DNA from: Acidobacteriota bacterium
GTDB taxonomy: Bacteria > Acidobacteriota > Vicinamibacteria > Vicinamibacterales > JAKQTR01
Assembly (NCBI GenBank): GCA_026393755.1
Contig: JAPKZO010000023.1
Location: 58,280 to 122,279, forward strand
Length of the DNA stretch: 64,000 nucleotides
Direction of reading: 5' to 3'
Shown here: piece after piece, positions 40,117 to 49,604 of the stretch
Layout of the letters: the number at the start of each line of letters is the position of its first letter
Position numbering within the stretch: the first letter of the stretch is position 1
Position numbers and translations under genes: made by a program
Notes under the pieces: generated by a model
What the model was told of the DNA's origin: nothing
What the model saw: only the letters and a program-made list of their open reading frames with translations
Databases searched by the model: none

Positions 40117-41706
40117 TTACGTGCCGGGCTGGACGTACGGCACCTGACTGAACAGCCGGCGCTCGCCGCCGCGTGGATCGTCGACCACTTTCGAGATCTC
40201 GTCGAACACCATCGTGGCACGCCGCGAGAGGTCGAACGTCGGCCAAGCGGGGATGGCCCTGGTGTTGGGATTGCCGGTTCGGGCGAACGCGATGCACGCG
40301 TCGCTCATCTGATCGGCCACGCGCTCTGCAGCGGGGCCGGTTCCAACCATCTGAGGCGCCAGGGACGCGTTGTCGAACACCAGGGGCACGTCCAATCCGT
40401 GATGCGCCTTCCACTTGCCGCTATCAATGGGCGTTCTCCAGTCAAGTTGGTACACCCACGTGCGTCGGGCGCTCTCGGCCGACGCGGCGCGCCGGTCTGC
40501 CTCGATCACCTGGCCTCGCCAGGAACGAGACGCGGTGGTCGCCGCGAAGAACACATCGGCGGGCAACGACGTCGGGTACATCTTCCGGTAGGTCGCGATG
40601 ACCTGCGCGCGATCGAGATCCCCCATGAACGGCGAGTTGGCCTGGAGCCTGGGCACCAGCGTCTCCCAGCTCAACTCGAACAGCGACGGATCGCCGCGGC
40701 CGATGAGCGTTCGCGTCTCGTCGCGCGTGTTGCCGAGCACCATGGGGATGCGCGCCGAGAGCGGCGGCGCGTCCGGATCGAACGGATCCCTCGACAGCGA
40801 ACGTCCGTCCTTCACCGGACCCAAGTACCGGGGCGCGCGGCTCGCCTTCACCAGTTGCTCCATCGGGAGCGACTTGAGTTCCTCGATCCGGTCCCGGATC
40901 CCCAGCGCCTCGATCAACTGCAACGCGTGGGTCCTGGCCGTCGTCACGCGGCTCGCGGTGATCTGCTGGCCGCTCATCGTCCATACGCGGTGAAACAACC
41001 CCGCGGCCGCTGGCATCGCCATGAGCGTGGCGCACTTGGCCCCGCCGCCCGACTGGCCGAAGATCGTCACGTTGCCCGGATCCCCTCCGAACTCCACGAT
41101 GTTGTCGCGGACCCACTTCAGCGCCAGCACCAGGTCGAGCATGCCGACGTTACCCGAGTCGGCGAGATCCGGCCCACCGAACTCGGCGAGGTAGAGGTAG
41201 CCGAAGACGTTCGGCCGGTGATTGACCGTCACGACGACGACGTTGCCGCGCCGGCTCAGGCGGACGCCGTCGGTCTCGATGCGATTGCTGGTGTCGCTGG
41301 AATACGCACCGGGATGGAACCAGACCATCACCGGCCGTTTGCCCTCGTCGCGGAGGCCGGGCGTCCAGACGTTCAGGTGCAGGCAGTCTTCACCCAGCAC
41401 CCATTTCTTCTCTCCAGTCGGCTGCGGCGCCACCGGTCCGAACTCCAGCGCGTCGCGCACGCCGATCCAGGGAACCGGCGGCATGGGAGGGAGAAAACGC
41501 CGTGGGGCCGTGTCCGCGCCGTAGCGGACACCCTTGAAGACGGCGATGCCGGTGTCGACGAACCCCCGGATCCGGCCGGACGCCGTCGAGGCCACGGGGG
41601 CGCTCGACTGGGCCGATCCCGCGAACCCGGGCCGTGGCACGAATCCCGCCCCGGCCAGTGCGCCGACGCCTGTGAGGAGAGTGCGCAGGACGGCTCGTCG
41701 GTTCAT
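40117..41706 (-). CDS. Type-B carboxylesterase, Tat-exported
   Basis: A 529-residue alpha/beta-hydrolase. The N-terminus MNRRAVLRTLLTGVGALAGAG has a twin-Arg followed by a hydrophobic stretch, fitting Tat export. Catalytic elements: nucleophile FGQSGGGAKC, acid in GNTRDETRTL, His in HHGLDVPLVFDN; the family blocks EDCLHLNVWTP and WVRDNIVEFGGDPGNVTIFG are intact. The context suggests removal of acyl or methyl/feruloyl esters from pectin, though the family is broad. It sits between the TonB receptor and the large CE12 protein on the same strand. Confidence 0.9.
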   Translation of the reverse strand: MNRRAVLRTLLTGVGALAGAGFVPRPGFAGSAQSSAPVASTASGRIRGFVDTGIAVFKGVRYGADTAPRRFLPPMPPVPWIGVRDALEFGPVAPQPTGEKKWVLGEDCLHLNVWTPGLRDEGKRPVMVWFHPGAYSSDTSNRIETDGVRLSRRGNVVVVTVNHRPNVFGYLYLAEFGGPDLADSGNVGMLDLVLALKWVRDNIVEFGGDPGNVTIFGQSGGGAKCATLMAMPAAAGLFHRVWTMSGQQITASRVTTARTHALQLIEALGIRDRIEELKSLPMEQLVKASRAPRYLGPVKDGRSLSRDPFDPDAPPLSARIPMVLGNTRDETRTLIGRGDPSLFELSWETLVPRLQANSPFMGDLDRAQVIATYRKMYPTSLPADVFFAATTASRSWRGQVIEADRRAASAESARRTWVYQLDWRTPIDSGKWKAHHGLDVPLVFDNASLAPQMVGTGPAAERVADQMSDACIAFARTGNPNTRAIPAWPTFDLSRRATMVFDEISKVVDDPRGGERRLFSQVPYVQPGT

Positions 41707-41793
41707 ACAGGCACACGGCGGGAAGGGCGTTCACCGATCCCAGGGCGCTCCGGACGCTCCCGGGAACGGTGACTCGGCCGGATCAGGACACCA

Positions 41794-44700
41794 TCAGAAG
41801 ATGAACCGCAAGCCGACCTGAAGCTCGCGGCCATTGCCATCCACGCGCTTGCGTGTCACCTTGCCGAACGTTGCGCTGGAAATGACGACATCCGGGTTTT
41901 CCCAGATCATGACGTTGAACGCGTTGTAGGCCTCGATGCGGGCCTCGAGCCGGTACTTCGACCCGAAGCTGAACGTCTTGGTGAGCGTCATGTCAGTGAC
42001 GTTCCACCCCGGCCCATTGAGCCCCGCGTAGGACCACGGGTTGGTGCGCGGCGTGTTGGCGTCGGGGAGCACGGCGAACATGCTCGTATCGAACCACTGG
42101 TTGCGCGTGGGCTTGTCGAGTTTGGGGTTCCCGCTCACGACGTAGCTGTTGGCGAACAGCAGCGGGCGTCCCGAGTAGGAACGGTGGGCGGCGGTGTACT
42201 GCCAGCCGCCAATGACCCAATCGAGGGCCGTCGGCATGGTCGTCAGGAACTGGCGATCCTTGCCGATTGGCAACTGCCACGTGACGGCCGCCGTGAAGCG
42301 GTGGCGCGGTACGTCGGCGACAGGCCGCCACTCCCAGCCGTCCTTGCCACCGCTGGTGAGCACCTTGTAGTTGGCGATGTCGTCGAACCACTGCTGCGAT
42401 TTCTCGTTGTTGTATGCGTACGAGGCCAGGAAGCTCAGGCCCTTGGTAAACGGCCGCTGGAGGCGCATCTCGAACGTGTGCGTTTTGGCGAGATTGCCGT
42501 TGGTATTGGTCTGCGTGATCGTGCCGTACTGCGGGTACGGCACGAGCAGACTGCCGAGGGTCACGTTGGCGGTGTTGCGAAGGGATCCCGGGAACTTGTC
42601 GACCGTCAGGTAGTTGCGGAACGGGTTGGGCACCTGGGTATTCAGGACGGTCTTCTGCTCGTACCTGAACGCGGGGTTCATCATGTTCAGGTTGAGGTTG
42701 TACGGCACGCGCGAGCCGCGGTTGTAGAAGTAACTGATGTCGGTGATGATGCCCATCCAGACCCTGCGCTGGTACGAGACATTGAAACGGTCGTTGATCT
42801 GCGGCCGCTGTTCATACTGGTCGAGGCTCATCGCGCCACCCAGATTCGTATAGCGGCCGTAGGCCTGACCGTACGGCTCGATCACGGGGTTGTTCGCCGG
42901 GTAGGGATTCGCGAGGGTCTGCTGCGGTACGCCGACGGCGAGGCCAAGGGTGTTCGTGGTCTGGGCGAATCCCGAGTACTGGTTGACAAAATCGCCCAGT
43001 GTCTCCCGCACGTCGCTGGTGGCCCGCATGTAACGCGCGTAGGCAAACCGGAGGACCGATTCTCCCTGCAGCCGATAATTCAGGCCGATGCGCGGCAGGA
43101 AGTTCTTCCACGTCGCGTGCCACGCGTTGGGGCTGTCCTTGGTGGCGAAAACCCAGGCCCCGGTGTAGCTGTAGCTGTACCCCTTGCTGGCCATGAGCGC
43201 CAGGGCCTGCGCGTTCATGGTGGGTGGCGTCGTCTGCATTTCGGGGATCGGCGACGTGAGATCGTAGCGCACCGACAGACGGTTGTTCGCATCGGTCGGG
43301 CCGGGCTCGTATTCCCAGCGCAGACCCACGTTGAGCGTGAGACGGCTGCTCGCGCGCCAGTCGTCCTGCACATACGCGGCATATCCACGGAGGTCCGGCG
43401 TCTGCAGCGGCACGAGTCGGGCGCTGGTCCCGCTGTCGAGGGCCCCGAGCATGAACGACGCCCACTGGTTGCCGGAGTTCACGATGTCTGGGCTGTCCGA
43501 ACTGTTCGCGGTCAGCGCCGAGTTGAACGTGAGGTTGATCGGCTCGAATCGCGCGGCTTTCCCGAAGTACGAACGCACCTCGCCGCCGAACTTCATGTTG
43601 TGCTGGCCCTCGTACCAGTTCATGCGGGCCGACGCCACCCACGACTTTGGATGCTGCCACCACTCGCGGCCCTGGCGCCCGAGGCGGTTGGTCGTCACGG
43701 TGTTGCTGGTGCCCGACACCACGTCGAGCGCCGGGTAGTACACGTAGCCGCTGTTGTAGAGGGACGAGTACCAGGGAGTGGGCCAGTAGTTCTTCAGTCC
43801 GTCCGCCCCGAGTTCGAGCGACGGATTGTAGAACTCATCGGTCAAGTTGTTGAAGCTGCCGCGCACGTTGAGGGTCTGCTTGTTCGAGATCACCCACACC
43901 GAGTCCGCGGCGATGCTCAGGCCGTAGCGGTTGCTGCCCGACAAGGGAAAGAACCCGGCCTCAGTGGGATTCTGCTGGTAGAGATTCGCCTTGAACTGGC
44001 CGTAGCGGACGAACACCTTCCAGTTGTTGGTGATGTTCCAGTCCACGCGCTGGGAGAGGTTCCAGTACTTCGTCTGGTCGTAGACGCTGTACTGCAGATT
44101 GTCGACGTTGCCCGGAACGTTCGGCAGCGGCATGTCCTGCAACATCTTGAGCGCTGTGGCGTCGAGCATCGCCGTCGGGATGACGTTGTTGATAAACGCC
44201 GTGCGCACGACTTTGCCCGTCACAGGATTGAGGACCGACGAGAAAGGATCGTAGATGGAGCGCACCTTGCCGTTGAGCACCGACTGGCTGAAGTCGCCTT
44301 TGCGTTCGGCCTCCGTGGGCACGGTCCTGACATAGCTAATCGGCCGCTTGTCGTTCCAGTGCTCGTAGGCCGTGAAGCTGAACAGTTTGTTCTTCCGAAT
44401 CGGCGCACCCAGCGTCGCACCGAGCATCTGGAGCTGCGTGCCTCGCAGCGCCCTCATGTCCTGGCCCGGCGTGACGGCAATCGTGGGGTCGGCCCGCGCG
44501 TTCATGCTCGGGTCGCGGAAGAACGCGTAGCCGGACCCGCGCAGGACGTTCGTGCCCGACTTCATGCTCAGGCTGATGATCCCCCCGAGGCTGTGGCCGT
44601 TCTCGGCGTCCACGCTGGTCTTGGAGACCGTGATTTCCTCAACGGCGTCCATCGCGGGCGTGTAGGCGGTCTTGTAGCTCAAGCCGAGGGGCACGCCGTC

Positions 44701-45300
44701 GAGCATCACGTCATTGCCCCGGCGCGTGCCGCCGCCCGCGTCGTAGTCGCTCGCGAACGCGTGGTGGTACGGCCGGTTCTCGTTGGCGGTGGTGCCGACG
44801 CCCGGGTTCAACGTCGGATCCAGAATGGCGAGGCTGTACGGGTTGCGCCCGGCCAGCGGCACCTGATCGATCAGCTGGCGCTCCAGCGTGACCTGCGCGG
44901 TGCTGCTGTTCAACTGGACCTGCGTCGTTTCGGCAACGACCGTCACCGTCTCGGCCAACGTCCCGATCTGCAGCGTGAGGTTCGCGGTCACGTCACCGCG
45001 TTGCTGAACTCGAATGCTCGTGCGCTCGGCCTTCTTGAATCCCGTCAACTCCGCGAAGACGGTATAGGTGCCAGGCTCCACGAAGTCGAACAGGTAGCGG
45101 CCCAGTGCGTCGCTGACCTTGAACGCCTTCGTACCTGTGGCGTCGTTGACGAGCGTCACGGTGGCGCCCGGCAGCGCAGCCTGGCTCTCGTCCTGCACCG
45201 AGCCCTGCACTCGAGCCCGGTAGTCCTGGGCGCTCGCCGGCGAGGCCAGCAGCATCAGGATGCCGACAGCGGCTATTGAATAAATGCACCTCTTCATCAT
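41794..45300 (-). CDS. TonB-dependent receptor, Oar-like, with carboxypeptidase-regulatory N-domain
   Basis: A 1168-residue outer-membrane receptor. After a signal peptide (ILMLLASPASAQ) comes a carboxypeptidase-regulatory-like domain (ARVQGSVQDESQAALPGATVTL, FKKAERTSIRVQQRGD, about 25-115). The plug domain follows (QLIDQVPLAGRNPYSLAILD, NDVMLDGVPLGL) and then a large barrel ending RELQVGLRFIF. This architecture is very common in Acidobacteriota, where it takes the place of SusC. No SusD partner is seen. Its position directly after the KDG kinase gene suggests uptake of pectin oligosaccharides. Confidence 0.93.
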   Translation of the reverse strand: MMKRCIYSIAAVGILMLLASPASAQDYRARVQGSVQDESQAALPGATVTLVNDATGTKAFKVSDALGRYLFDFVEPGTYTVFAELTGFKKAERTSIRVQQRGDVTANLTLQIGTLAETVTVVAETTQVQLNSSTAQVTLERQLIDQVPLAGRNPYSLAILDPTLNPGVGTTANENRPYHHAFASDYDAGGGTRRGNDVMLDGVPLGLSYKTAYTPAMDAVEEITVSKTSVDAENGHSLGGIISLSMKSGTNVLRGSGYAFFRDPSMNARADPTIAVTPGQDMRALRGTQLQMLGATLGAPIRKNKLFSFTAYEHWNDKRPISYVRTVPTEAERKGDFSQSVLNGKVRSIYDPFSSVLNPVTGKVVRTAFINNVIPTAMLDATALKMLQDMPLPNVPGNVDNLQYSVYDQTKYWNLSQRVDWNITNNWKVFVRYGQFKANLYQQNPTEAGFFPLSGSNRYGLSIAADSVWVISNKQTLNVRGSFNNLTDEFYNPSLELGADGLKNYWPTPWYSSLYNSGYVYYPALDVVSGTSNTVTTNRLGRQGREWWQHPKSWVASARMNWYEGQHNMKFGGEVRSYFGKAARFEPINLTFNSALTANSSDSPDIVNSGNQWASFMLGALDSGTSARLVPLQTPDLRGYAAYVQDDWRASSRLTLNVGLRWEYEPGPTDANNRLSVRYDLTSPIPEMQTTPPTMNAQALALMASKGYSYSYTGAWVFATKDSPNAWHATWKNFLPRIGLNYRLQGESVLRFAYARYMRATSDVRETLGDFVNQYSGFAQTTNTLGLAVGVPQQTLANPYPANNPVIEPYGQAYGRYTNLGGAMSLDQYEQRPQINDRFNVSYQRRVWMGIITDISYFYNRGSRVPYNLNLNMMNPAFRYEQKTVLNTQVPNPFRNYLTVDKFPGSLRNTANVTLGSLLVPYPQYGTITQTNTNGNLAKTHTFEMRLQRPFTKGLSFLASYAYNNEKSQQWFDDIANYKVLTSGGKDGWEWRPVADVPRHRFTAAVTWQLPIGKDRQFLTTMPTALDWVIGGWQYTAAHRSYSGRPLLFANSYVVSGNPKLDKPTRNQWFDTSMFAVLPDANTPRTNPWSYAGLNGPGWNVTDMTLTKTFSFGSKYRLEARIEAYNAFNVMIWENPDVVISSATFGKVTRKRVDGNGRELQVGLRFIF

Positions 45301-45341
45301 ATGCCCCCTCGGCCAGTGGCCGCCTTCCGCACCTCGCCGCG

Positions 45342-46370
45342 TTACCGCTGGACTCGGCCGCTGGCGTCACCGGCAGCGAGCCGCTCCACTTCGTTCACTG
45401 ATACCCGATTGAAATCTCCCGGGATCGTCTGTTTCAAGGCGCTCGCCGCGACGGCAAATCGCAATGACGCCCCGCTGTCGCGCCCCGCCAGCAGGCTGTA
45501 GATCAGGCCCGCCGCAAAGCTGTCGCCGCCGCCGATGCGATCGACGAGCCGGATGGTGTATCGCTGACTCTGGTGGAAACTCCCGGACTCGCTGTCCAAC
45601 AGCACCGCGCTCCAGGCGTTGTCGCTCGCCGACAGACTCTCGCGCAGCGTCACGGCCACCTTCTTGACTCCGAACTCCGTCGCGACGCGCCCGGCCGCCG
45701 TCCGGTAGCCTTCCACGCTCAACTGCCCGCCGGAGACGTCGGCGTGCGCCACCTCGATACCCAGTACGGCCTGCAGGTCTTCTTCGTTGGCCACCACCAC
45801 GTCCACCAACGGCATCAGCGGCCGCATGGTCTGCTGGGCCTCGTGCTCGGACCAGAGCTTTCTCCGGTAGTTGAGGTCGACGCTCACCCGAACCCCGGCG
45901 CGCTTGGCCGCCTCGAGAGCCTCCCGTGTGCACTCGGCCGCCGACCGGCTGATGGCCGGGGTGATGCCGGTGCAGTGGAACCAGTCGGCGCCCGTGAACA
46001 CCTCGGCCCACGGCACGGTACCCGGCTGGATCTCGCTGATCGCCGAGAGGCTCCGGTCGTACAGGACTGTCGACGGGCGCTGGCTTGCGCCGGTTTCTGC
46101 GAAGTAGATCCCCAGCCGCGAGCCGCCGCGCTGCACGTGCCCGGTTCTGACGCCTTCGCCACGCAATGCGCGGACGACGGCATCTCCGATCGGGTTGTCC
46201 GGGACTCGCGTGACGTAGTGGCTCTCGCAGCCGAAGTGCGCAAGGCTGACCGCCACGTTCGCCTCGCCGCCGCCGAACGTGGCCTGGAAGACTGGGGACT
46301 GGAACAGGCGCTCGAACCCGGGAGGGCTCAGTCGCAGCATGATCTCGCCGAAACACACGGTCTTCCCCAT
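45342..46370 (-). CDS. kdgK: 2-keto-3-deoxygluconate kinase (PfkB family)
   Basis: A 342-residue cytoplasmic kinase that phosphorylates 2-keto-3-deoxygluconate to KDPG. PfkB signatures: GGGEANVAVSLAHFGCESHY near the N-terminus and DRIGGGDSFAAGLIYSLL, whose Asp is the catalytic base, near the C-terminus. VDLNYRRKLW is typical of KDG kinases. It starts 6 bp after the KDPG aldolase gene, which fixes its role. Confidence 0.93.
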   Translation of the reverse strand: MGKTVCFGEIMLRLSPPGFERLFQSPVFQATFGGGEANVAVSLAHFGCESHYVTRVPDNPIGDAVVRALRGEGVRTGHVQRGGSRLGIYFAETGASQRPSTVLYDRSLSAISEIQPGTVPWAEVFTGADWFHCTGITPAISRSAAECTREALEAAKRAGVRVSVDLNYRRKLWSEHEAQQTMRPLMPLVDVVVANEEDLQAVLGIEVAHADVSGGQLSVEGYRTAAGRVATEFGVKKVAVTLRESLSASDNAWSAVLLDSESGSFHQSQRYTIRLVDRIGGGDSFAAGLIYSLLAGRDSGASLRFAVAASALKQTIPGDFNRVSVNEVERLAAGDASGRVQR

Positions 46371-46376
46371 GGATTC

Positions 46377-47051
46377 CTATGCCTCCGTCGCCTGGAGATT
46401 GCGGGCCGCCCGCACGGCTTCAACGAAGTGACGCGCTGACGCCGTGATGTCGTCGTAACGGCGCTCGGCGACGGCCTTCTTGTCCACGAGCGCGGTCCCG
46501 ACACCGATGGCCACCGCTCCGGCCCGGATCCAGTCGCCGGCGTTCTCCCGCGTCACGCCGCCGGTCGGCATCAGCCGCACCTGCGGCAGCGGCCCGCGAA
46601 CGTCCTTGAAGAACCCGGGGCCAAGCGCGGTCGCCGGAAACACCTTGACGATGTCCGCGCCTGCCTCCCACGCTGAGAGGATCTCGGTCGGCGTGAAGCA
46701 GCCCGGCATCACGGCGGTGTCGTAGCGGTGGCACATCTCAATCACGTCCCGCCTGAACACGGGGCCGACGACGAAACGGGCACCCGCAAGGATGACCTGC
46801 CGCGCCGTCTCGGCATCGAGTACCGTGCCGGCGCCCACGAGCACGCCAGCCGGCAGCCCCGCCGAGAGTTCTTCGATGAGCGCCACGGCCCGGGGCACGG
46901 TCATCGTCACTTCGAGCGCCCGGACCCCGCCGGCCAGGAGCGCTTCGGCCACCGCCCTCAGTTGGCTGGCGTCGGTGAGGCGAATGACGGCAACCACGCC
47001 CGAGGCCTCGATGTCGCGGACGACGTCGGTCCGGCTGGAACTCGTGTTCAT
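46377..47051 (-). CDS. eda: KDPG aldolase
   Basis: A 224-residue class I aldolase cleaving 2-keto-3-deoxy-6-phosphogluconate into pyruvate and glyceraldehyde 3-phosphate. Active-site motifs: [12 protein letters not shown] (Glu), [30 protein letters not shown] and the Schiff-base Lys in ADIVKVFPA. The start ATGA overlaps the stop of the Nramp-like transporter gene (47051/47048). It ends the uronate pathway together with kdgK. Confidence 0.95.
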   Translation of the reverse strand: MNTSSSRTDVVRDIEASGVVAVIRLTDASQLRAVAEALLAGGVRALEVTMTVPRAVALIEELSAGLPAGVLVGAGTVLDAETARQVILAGARFVVGPVFRRDVIEMCHRYDTAVMPGCFTPTEILSAWEAGADIVKVFPATALGPGFFKDVRGPLPQVRLMPTGGVTRENAGDWIRAGAVAIGVGTALVDKKAVAERRYDDITASARHFVEAVRAARNLQATEA

Positions 47052-48409
47052 CGCAGCAGTCCCATCACTCCATAGATGACGAGGACGAGGGAAAACAGCA
47101 CCGTGATGCCGAGCACCACGTTGCGGCCTGTGTTCGCCTTGAACGCGCCCAGCTGTTTCTGGTTAACGAAGTACATGATGACCAGCACGGCGACGGGCGC
47201 GAGAATGAGGTTGCCCACCATCGCGAGAATGGCCTTGAGCAGCGCGGGAAGTGACCAGAACGGCGCGATGAGCGCTGGCACCGCAATCCAAATCGCGAAC
47301 ACCTTCCTGAACAACGTGTTGTCCGCGGAGAAGCGCCAGTCTTTCTTCGCCATGTCCATGCAGAAGTAGGTCATCGTCAACGAGACGGAGATCAGCGTGG
47401 TGAACGCGGCCGCCACGAGGCCGATCGAGAAGAACCGCGGCGCCAGAAACCGCAGCGCGCCGGGAAACGCCGGCCCGAGTACCTGACCCGCCACGGGGAT
47501 GCTCTCGATCTGCGAGTAATGGCTGACGCCGAGGTAGGCCGGCCCGGCACCCGTGTACACCGCGTGCAGGGCGGTGGCCCCCGCGACGATGACGACCACC
47601 GAGAACAATCCCCAGATGACTCCGAGGTTCTGAACCGTCTTCCAGAACGCTTGTCGGACATCGGCCGACGAGTAGCCGGCGTTCTTCGCGAGATAGCCGT
47701 AGGCCAGGAAGACGGAGGGCGGGAGCGCCTGACCCGCAATCCCCATGATTTGCCTGAATCCATCCCGCACCTGATCGGTGCCCACCACCGGCACCGGAGC
47801 GGGAACCTGTGGTACCAGCCCGCGGGCGAGCGCCGGCCACGTCTGCCAGTCGAGCAGCCCCTTGATCGCCACAACGATGAAGGAGACGAGGATGACCAGC
47901 AACAGCCCGGTCATGATCTTCTCAACGCGCTTGTAACCGCCGAGCACCGCCGCCGCGAGGGTCGCCGCGGTCATGACCGCCGTGACGATGAAGGCCGCCG
48001 AACTGCCGCCCGCCGGGGGCAGCATGCCGAACGCGCCATACACGCCCTCGAGCATCGCGGACGACTGGCTCATGTTGACGATCACGTTCACGAGCACGGT
48101 CGGTACGAGAATGCCCCACGCGAGCCAGGCACCGATGTCGCCCCGGATCATCGTGAACATGCCGCGGCCGCCGGAGAACACGGCGACGCGAGACGCCGAG
48201 TCCAGCGTGAAGATGACCATCGGGATCACGTAGAGCGCGACCCACAGGAGATCGAATCCGAACCAGGCGCCTGCCAGCAGCCGCGTCGCCACGGCCCCGG
48301 CCCCGATCATCCCCGCTGCTGTGAGAGCCGCGGGGCCGACCAGTTTCGCGAACACGCTGGCGCCGGGAATTCGACGGAGGATCCCGCCCTCAGCTGGTGT
48401 GCCGTTCAT
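47048..48409 (-). CDS. Nramp-superfamily transporter lacking metal-site residues
   Basis: A 453-residue inner-membrane protein with about eleven helices and Nramp-like sequence. The TM1 DPGN metal site is replaced: LTAAGMIGAGAVATRL has Gly, Ala, Gly, Ala where Asp, Pro, Gly, Asn occur. In TM6 the MPH motif region reads GQALPPSVFLAYGY. Neither the Asp/Asn nor the Met ligand is present, so divalent metal transport is unlikely. The gene lies between kduD and eda and overlaps eda by 4 bp, so uptake of a uronate or keto-deoxy acid is a reasonable hypothesis. Confidence 0.85.
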   Translation of the reverse strand: MNGTPAEGGILRRIPGASVFAKLVGPAALTAAGMIGAGAVATRLLAGAWFGFDLLWVALYVIPMVIFTLDSASRVAVFSGGRGMFTMIRGDIGAWLAWGILVPTVLVNVIVNMSQSSAMLEGVYGAFGMLPPAGGSSAAFIVTAVMTAATLAAAVLGGYKRVEKIMTGLLLVILVSFIVVAIKGLLDWQTWPALARGLVPQVPAPVPVVGTDQVRDGFRQIMGIAGQALPPSVFLAYGYLAKNAGYSSADVRQAFWKTVQNLGVIWGLFSVVVIVAGATALHAVYTGAGPAYLGVSHYSQIESIPVAGQVLGPAFPGALRFLAPRFFSIGLVAAAFTTLISVSLTMTYFCMDMAKKDWRFSADNTLFRKVFAIWIAVPALIAPFWSLPALLKAILAMVGNLILAPVAVLVIMYFVNQKQLGAFKANTGRNVVLGITVLFSLVLVIYGVMGLLR

Positions 48410-48464
48410 GGCGTCCTCGTCACTCCTCTGTTCCCCTTCGCGCCTTGGCTGAGGCTGTCCCGCG

Positions 48465-49226
48465 TCACCGCGCCAGCCAGCCTCCGTCCACTACGAGCAC
48501 GTGCCCCGTGACGTAATCCGAGGCCGCCGATGCCAGGAAGACGACAGGTCCCCCCAAGTCGTCCGGCGTGCCCCACCGCCCCGCCGGAATCCGCTCGAGG
48601 ATCTGTCGCGAGCGCACTTCGTTGTCTCTGAGCGGCGCCGTGTTGTCGGTGGCCATGTAGCCCGGGGCGATGGCGTTGACCGAAATGCGATGAGGTGCCC
48701 ACTCGTTGGCGAGGGCCTTGGTGAGCTGGGCGACGCCTCCCTTGGCGGCGGCGTAGCTCGGCACGGTCATCCCTCCCTGGAAGGACAGGGGCGAGGCGAT
48801 AGGCACGATCTTGCCACCCTCGCCGCGCTCGATCATGTGCGCGCCGACAGCGCGCGACAGGCGGAACACGCTGGTGAGGTTCACCTCGATGACGGCATCC
48901 CAGTCCTCGTCGCCGTGCGTGGCAGCTGGCTCGCGCCGGATGATGCCGGCGTTGCACACGAGGATGTCGATGCGCCCCAGCGCAGCGATGGTGTCCGCGA
49001 CGAGGCGATCCGCGGCGGCACGGTCGGCGAGATCCGCGGCGATGCACGCGGTGCGAGTCCCGAGCGCCTTCAGGTGAGCTGCGGTCTTGAGCGGCGCCTC
49101 ACGATCGTGAAGCGCGACATCGGCGCCCGCGGCTGCGAGCGCACTGGCCATCCCCGCCCCCAGCCCCCGGGCACAGCCCGTGACGAGCGCCACCTTGCCG
49201 TCGAGCCTGAAGAGATCTGTCGCCAT
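48465..49226 (-). CDS. kduD: 2-deoxy-D-gluconate / DKII 3-dehydrogenase (SDR family)
   Basis: A 253-residue short-chain dehydrogenase, the same length as E. coli KduD. It should reduce 2,5-diketo-3-deoxygluconate (DKII) to KDG with NADH. Cofactor motif TGCARGLGAGMA; active site in IASPLSFQGG (Ser) and PSYAAAKGG (Tyr-x3-Lys). The C-terminal GRWGTPDDLGGPVVFLAS block and VTGHVLVVDGGWLAR are typical. ATG 49226 with AGGG before it is preferred to GTG 49241. Confidence 0.93.
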   Translation of the reverse strand: MATDLFRLDGKVALVTGCARGLGAGMASALAAAGADVALHDREAPLKTAAHLKALGTRTACIAADLADRAAADRLVADTIAALGRIDILVCNAGIIRREPAATHGDEDWDAVIEVNLTSVFRLSRAVGAHMIERGEGGKIVPIASPLSFQGGMTVPSYAAAKGGVAQLTKALANEWAPHRISVNAIAPGYMATDNTAPLRDNEVRSRQILERIPAGRWGTPDDLGGPVVFLASAASDYVTGHVLVVDGGWLAR

Positions 49227-49244
49227 GGTCCCTCGCGGCACAGC

Positions 49245-49604
49245 CTACGTGGCTGGCAGAAAGTCCTCCCGGATGGGCGAGAAGATGTCGATGAGCACCA
49301 CTTCTTCATCGAGCATCGTCGCGCCGTGCCGGATCTCCGACGGAAATCGCAGCACGTCGCCGGCAGTCGCAGCCCGCTGCTCGCCCTCGACGGTGAAGAC
49401 GACGCGTCCGCGCTCCACCATCGTGATCTGCTCGTGAGGATGCGTGTGCACGGGTGTGACGACGTGCGGATCGAACCGCAGCCGGCAGACCATCAGCCGA
49501 TCACCCCAGACCATCTGGCGATCGATGCCATCGGCGATGTGTTCGGCTGGGATGGCGCTCCACTCTCGGTGCTGGAACTCGAGGACTGGTGCCTTCGCGT
49601 TCAT
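49245..49604 (-). CDS. kdgF: KdgF-like cupin
   Basis: A 119-residue single-domain cupin. Metal-binding motif HTHPHEQITMVERG (two His, Gln/Glu) and the second motif FPSEIRHG match KdgF, which linearises 4,5-unsaturated galacturonate to DKI. ATG 49604 has GGAG 6 nt upstream and overlaps the stop of the isomerase gene (ATGA). The longer open frame upstream is the isomerase gene in another frame. The position between kduI-like and kduD supports the pathway role. Confidence 0.85.
   Translation of the reverse strand: MNAKAPVLEFQHREWSAIPAEHIADGIDRQMVWGDRLMVCRLRFDPHVVTPVHTHPHEQITMVERGRVVFTVEGEQRAATAGDVLRFPSEIRHGATMLDEEVVLIDIFSPIREDFLPAT

Noticed and set aside
37349..40147. 932-codon open frame antisense to the LamG/CE12 gene
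   Set aside because: It is a high-GC antisense frame rich in Arg/His/Val with no recognisable domain; the sense strand has clear domains and catalytic motifs.
42184..45279. 1031-codon open frame antisense to the TonB receptor gene
   Set aside because: It has the same antisense codon-bias artefact; the receptor on the other strand is unmistakable.
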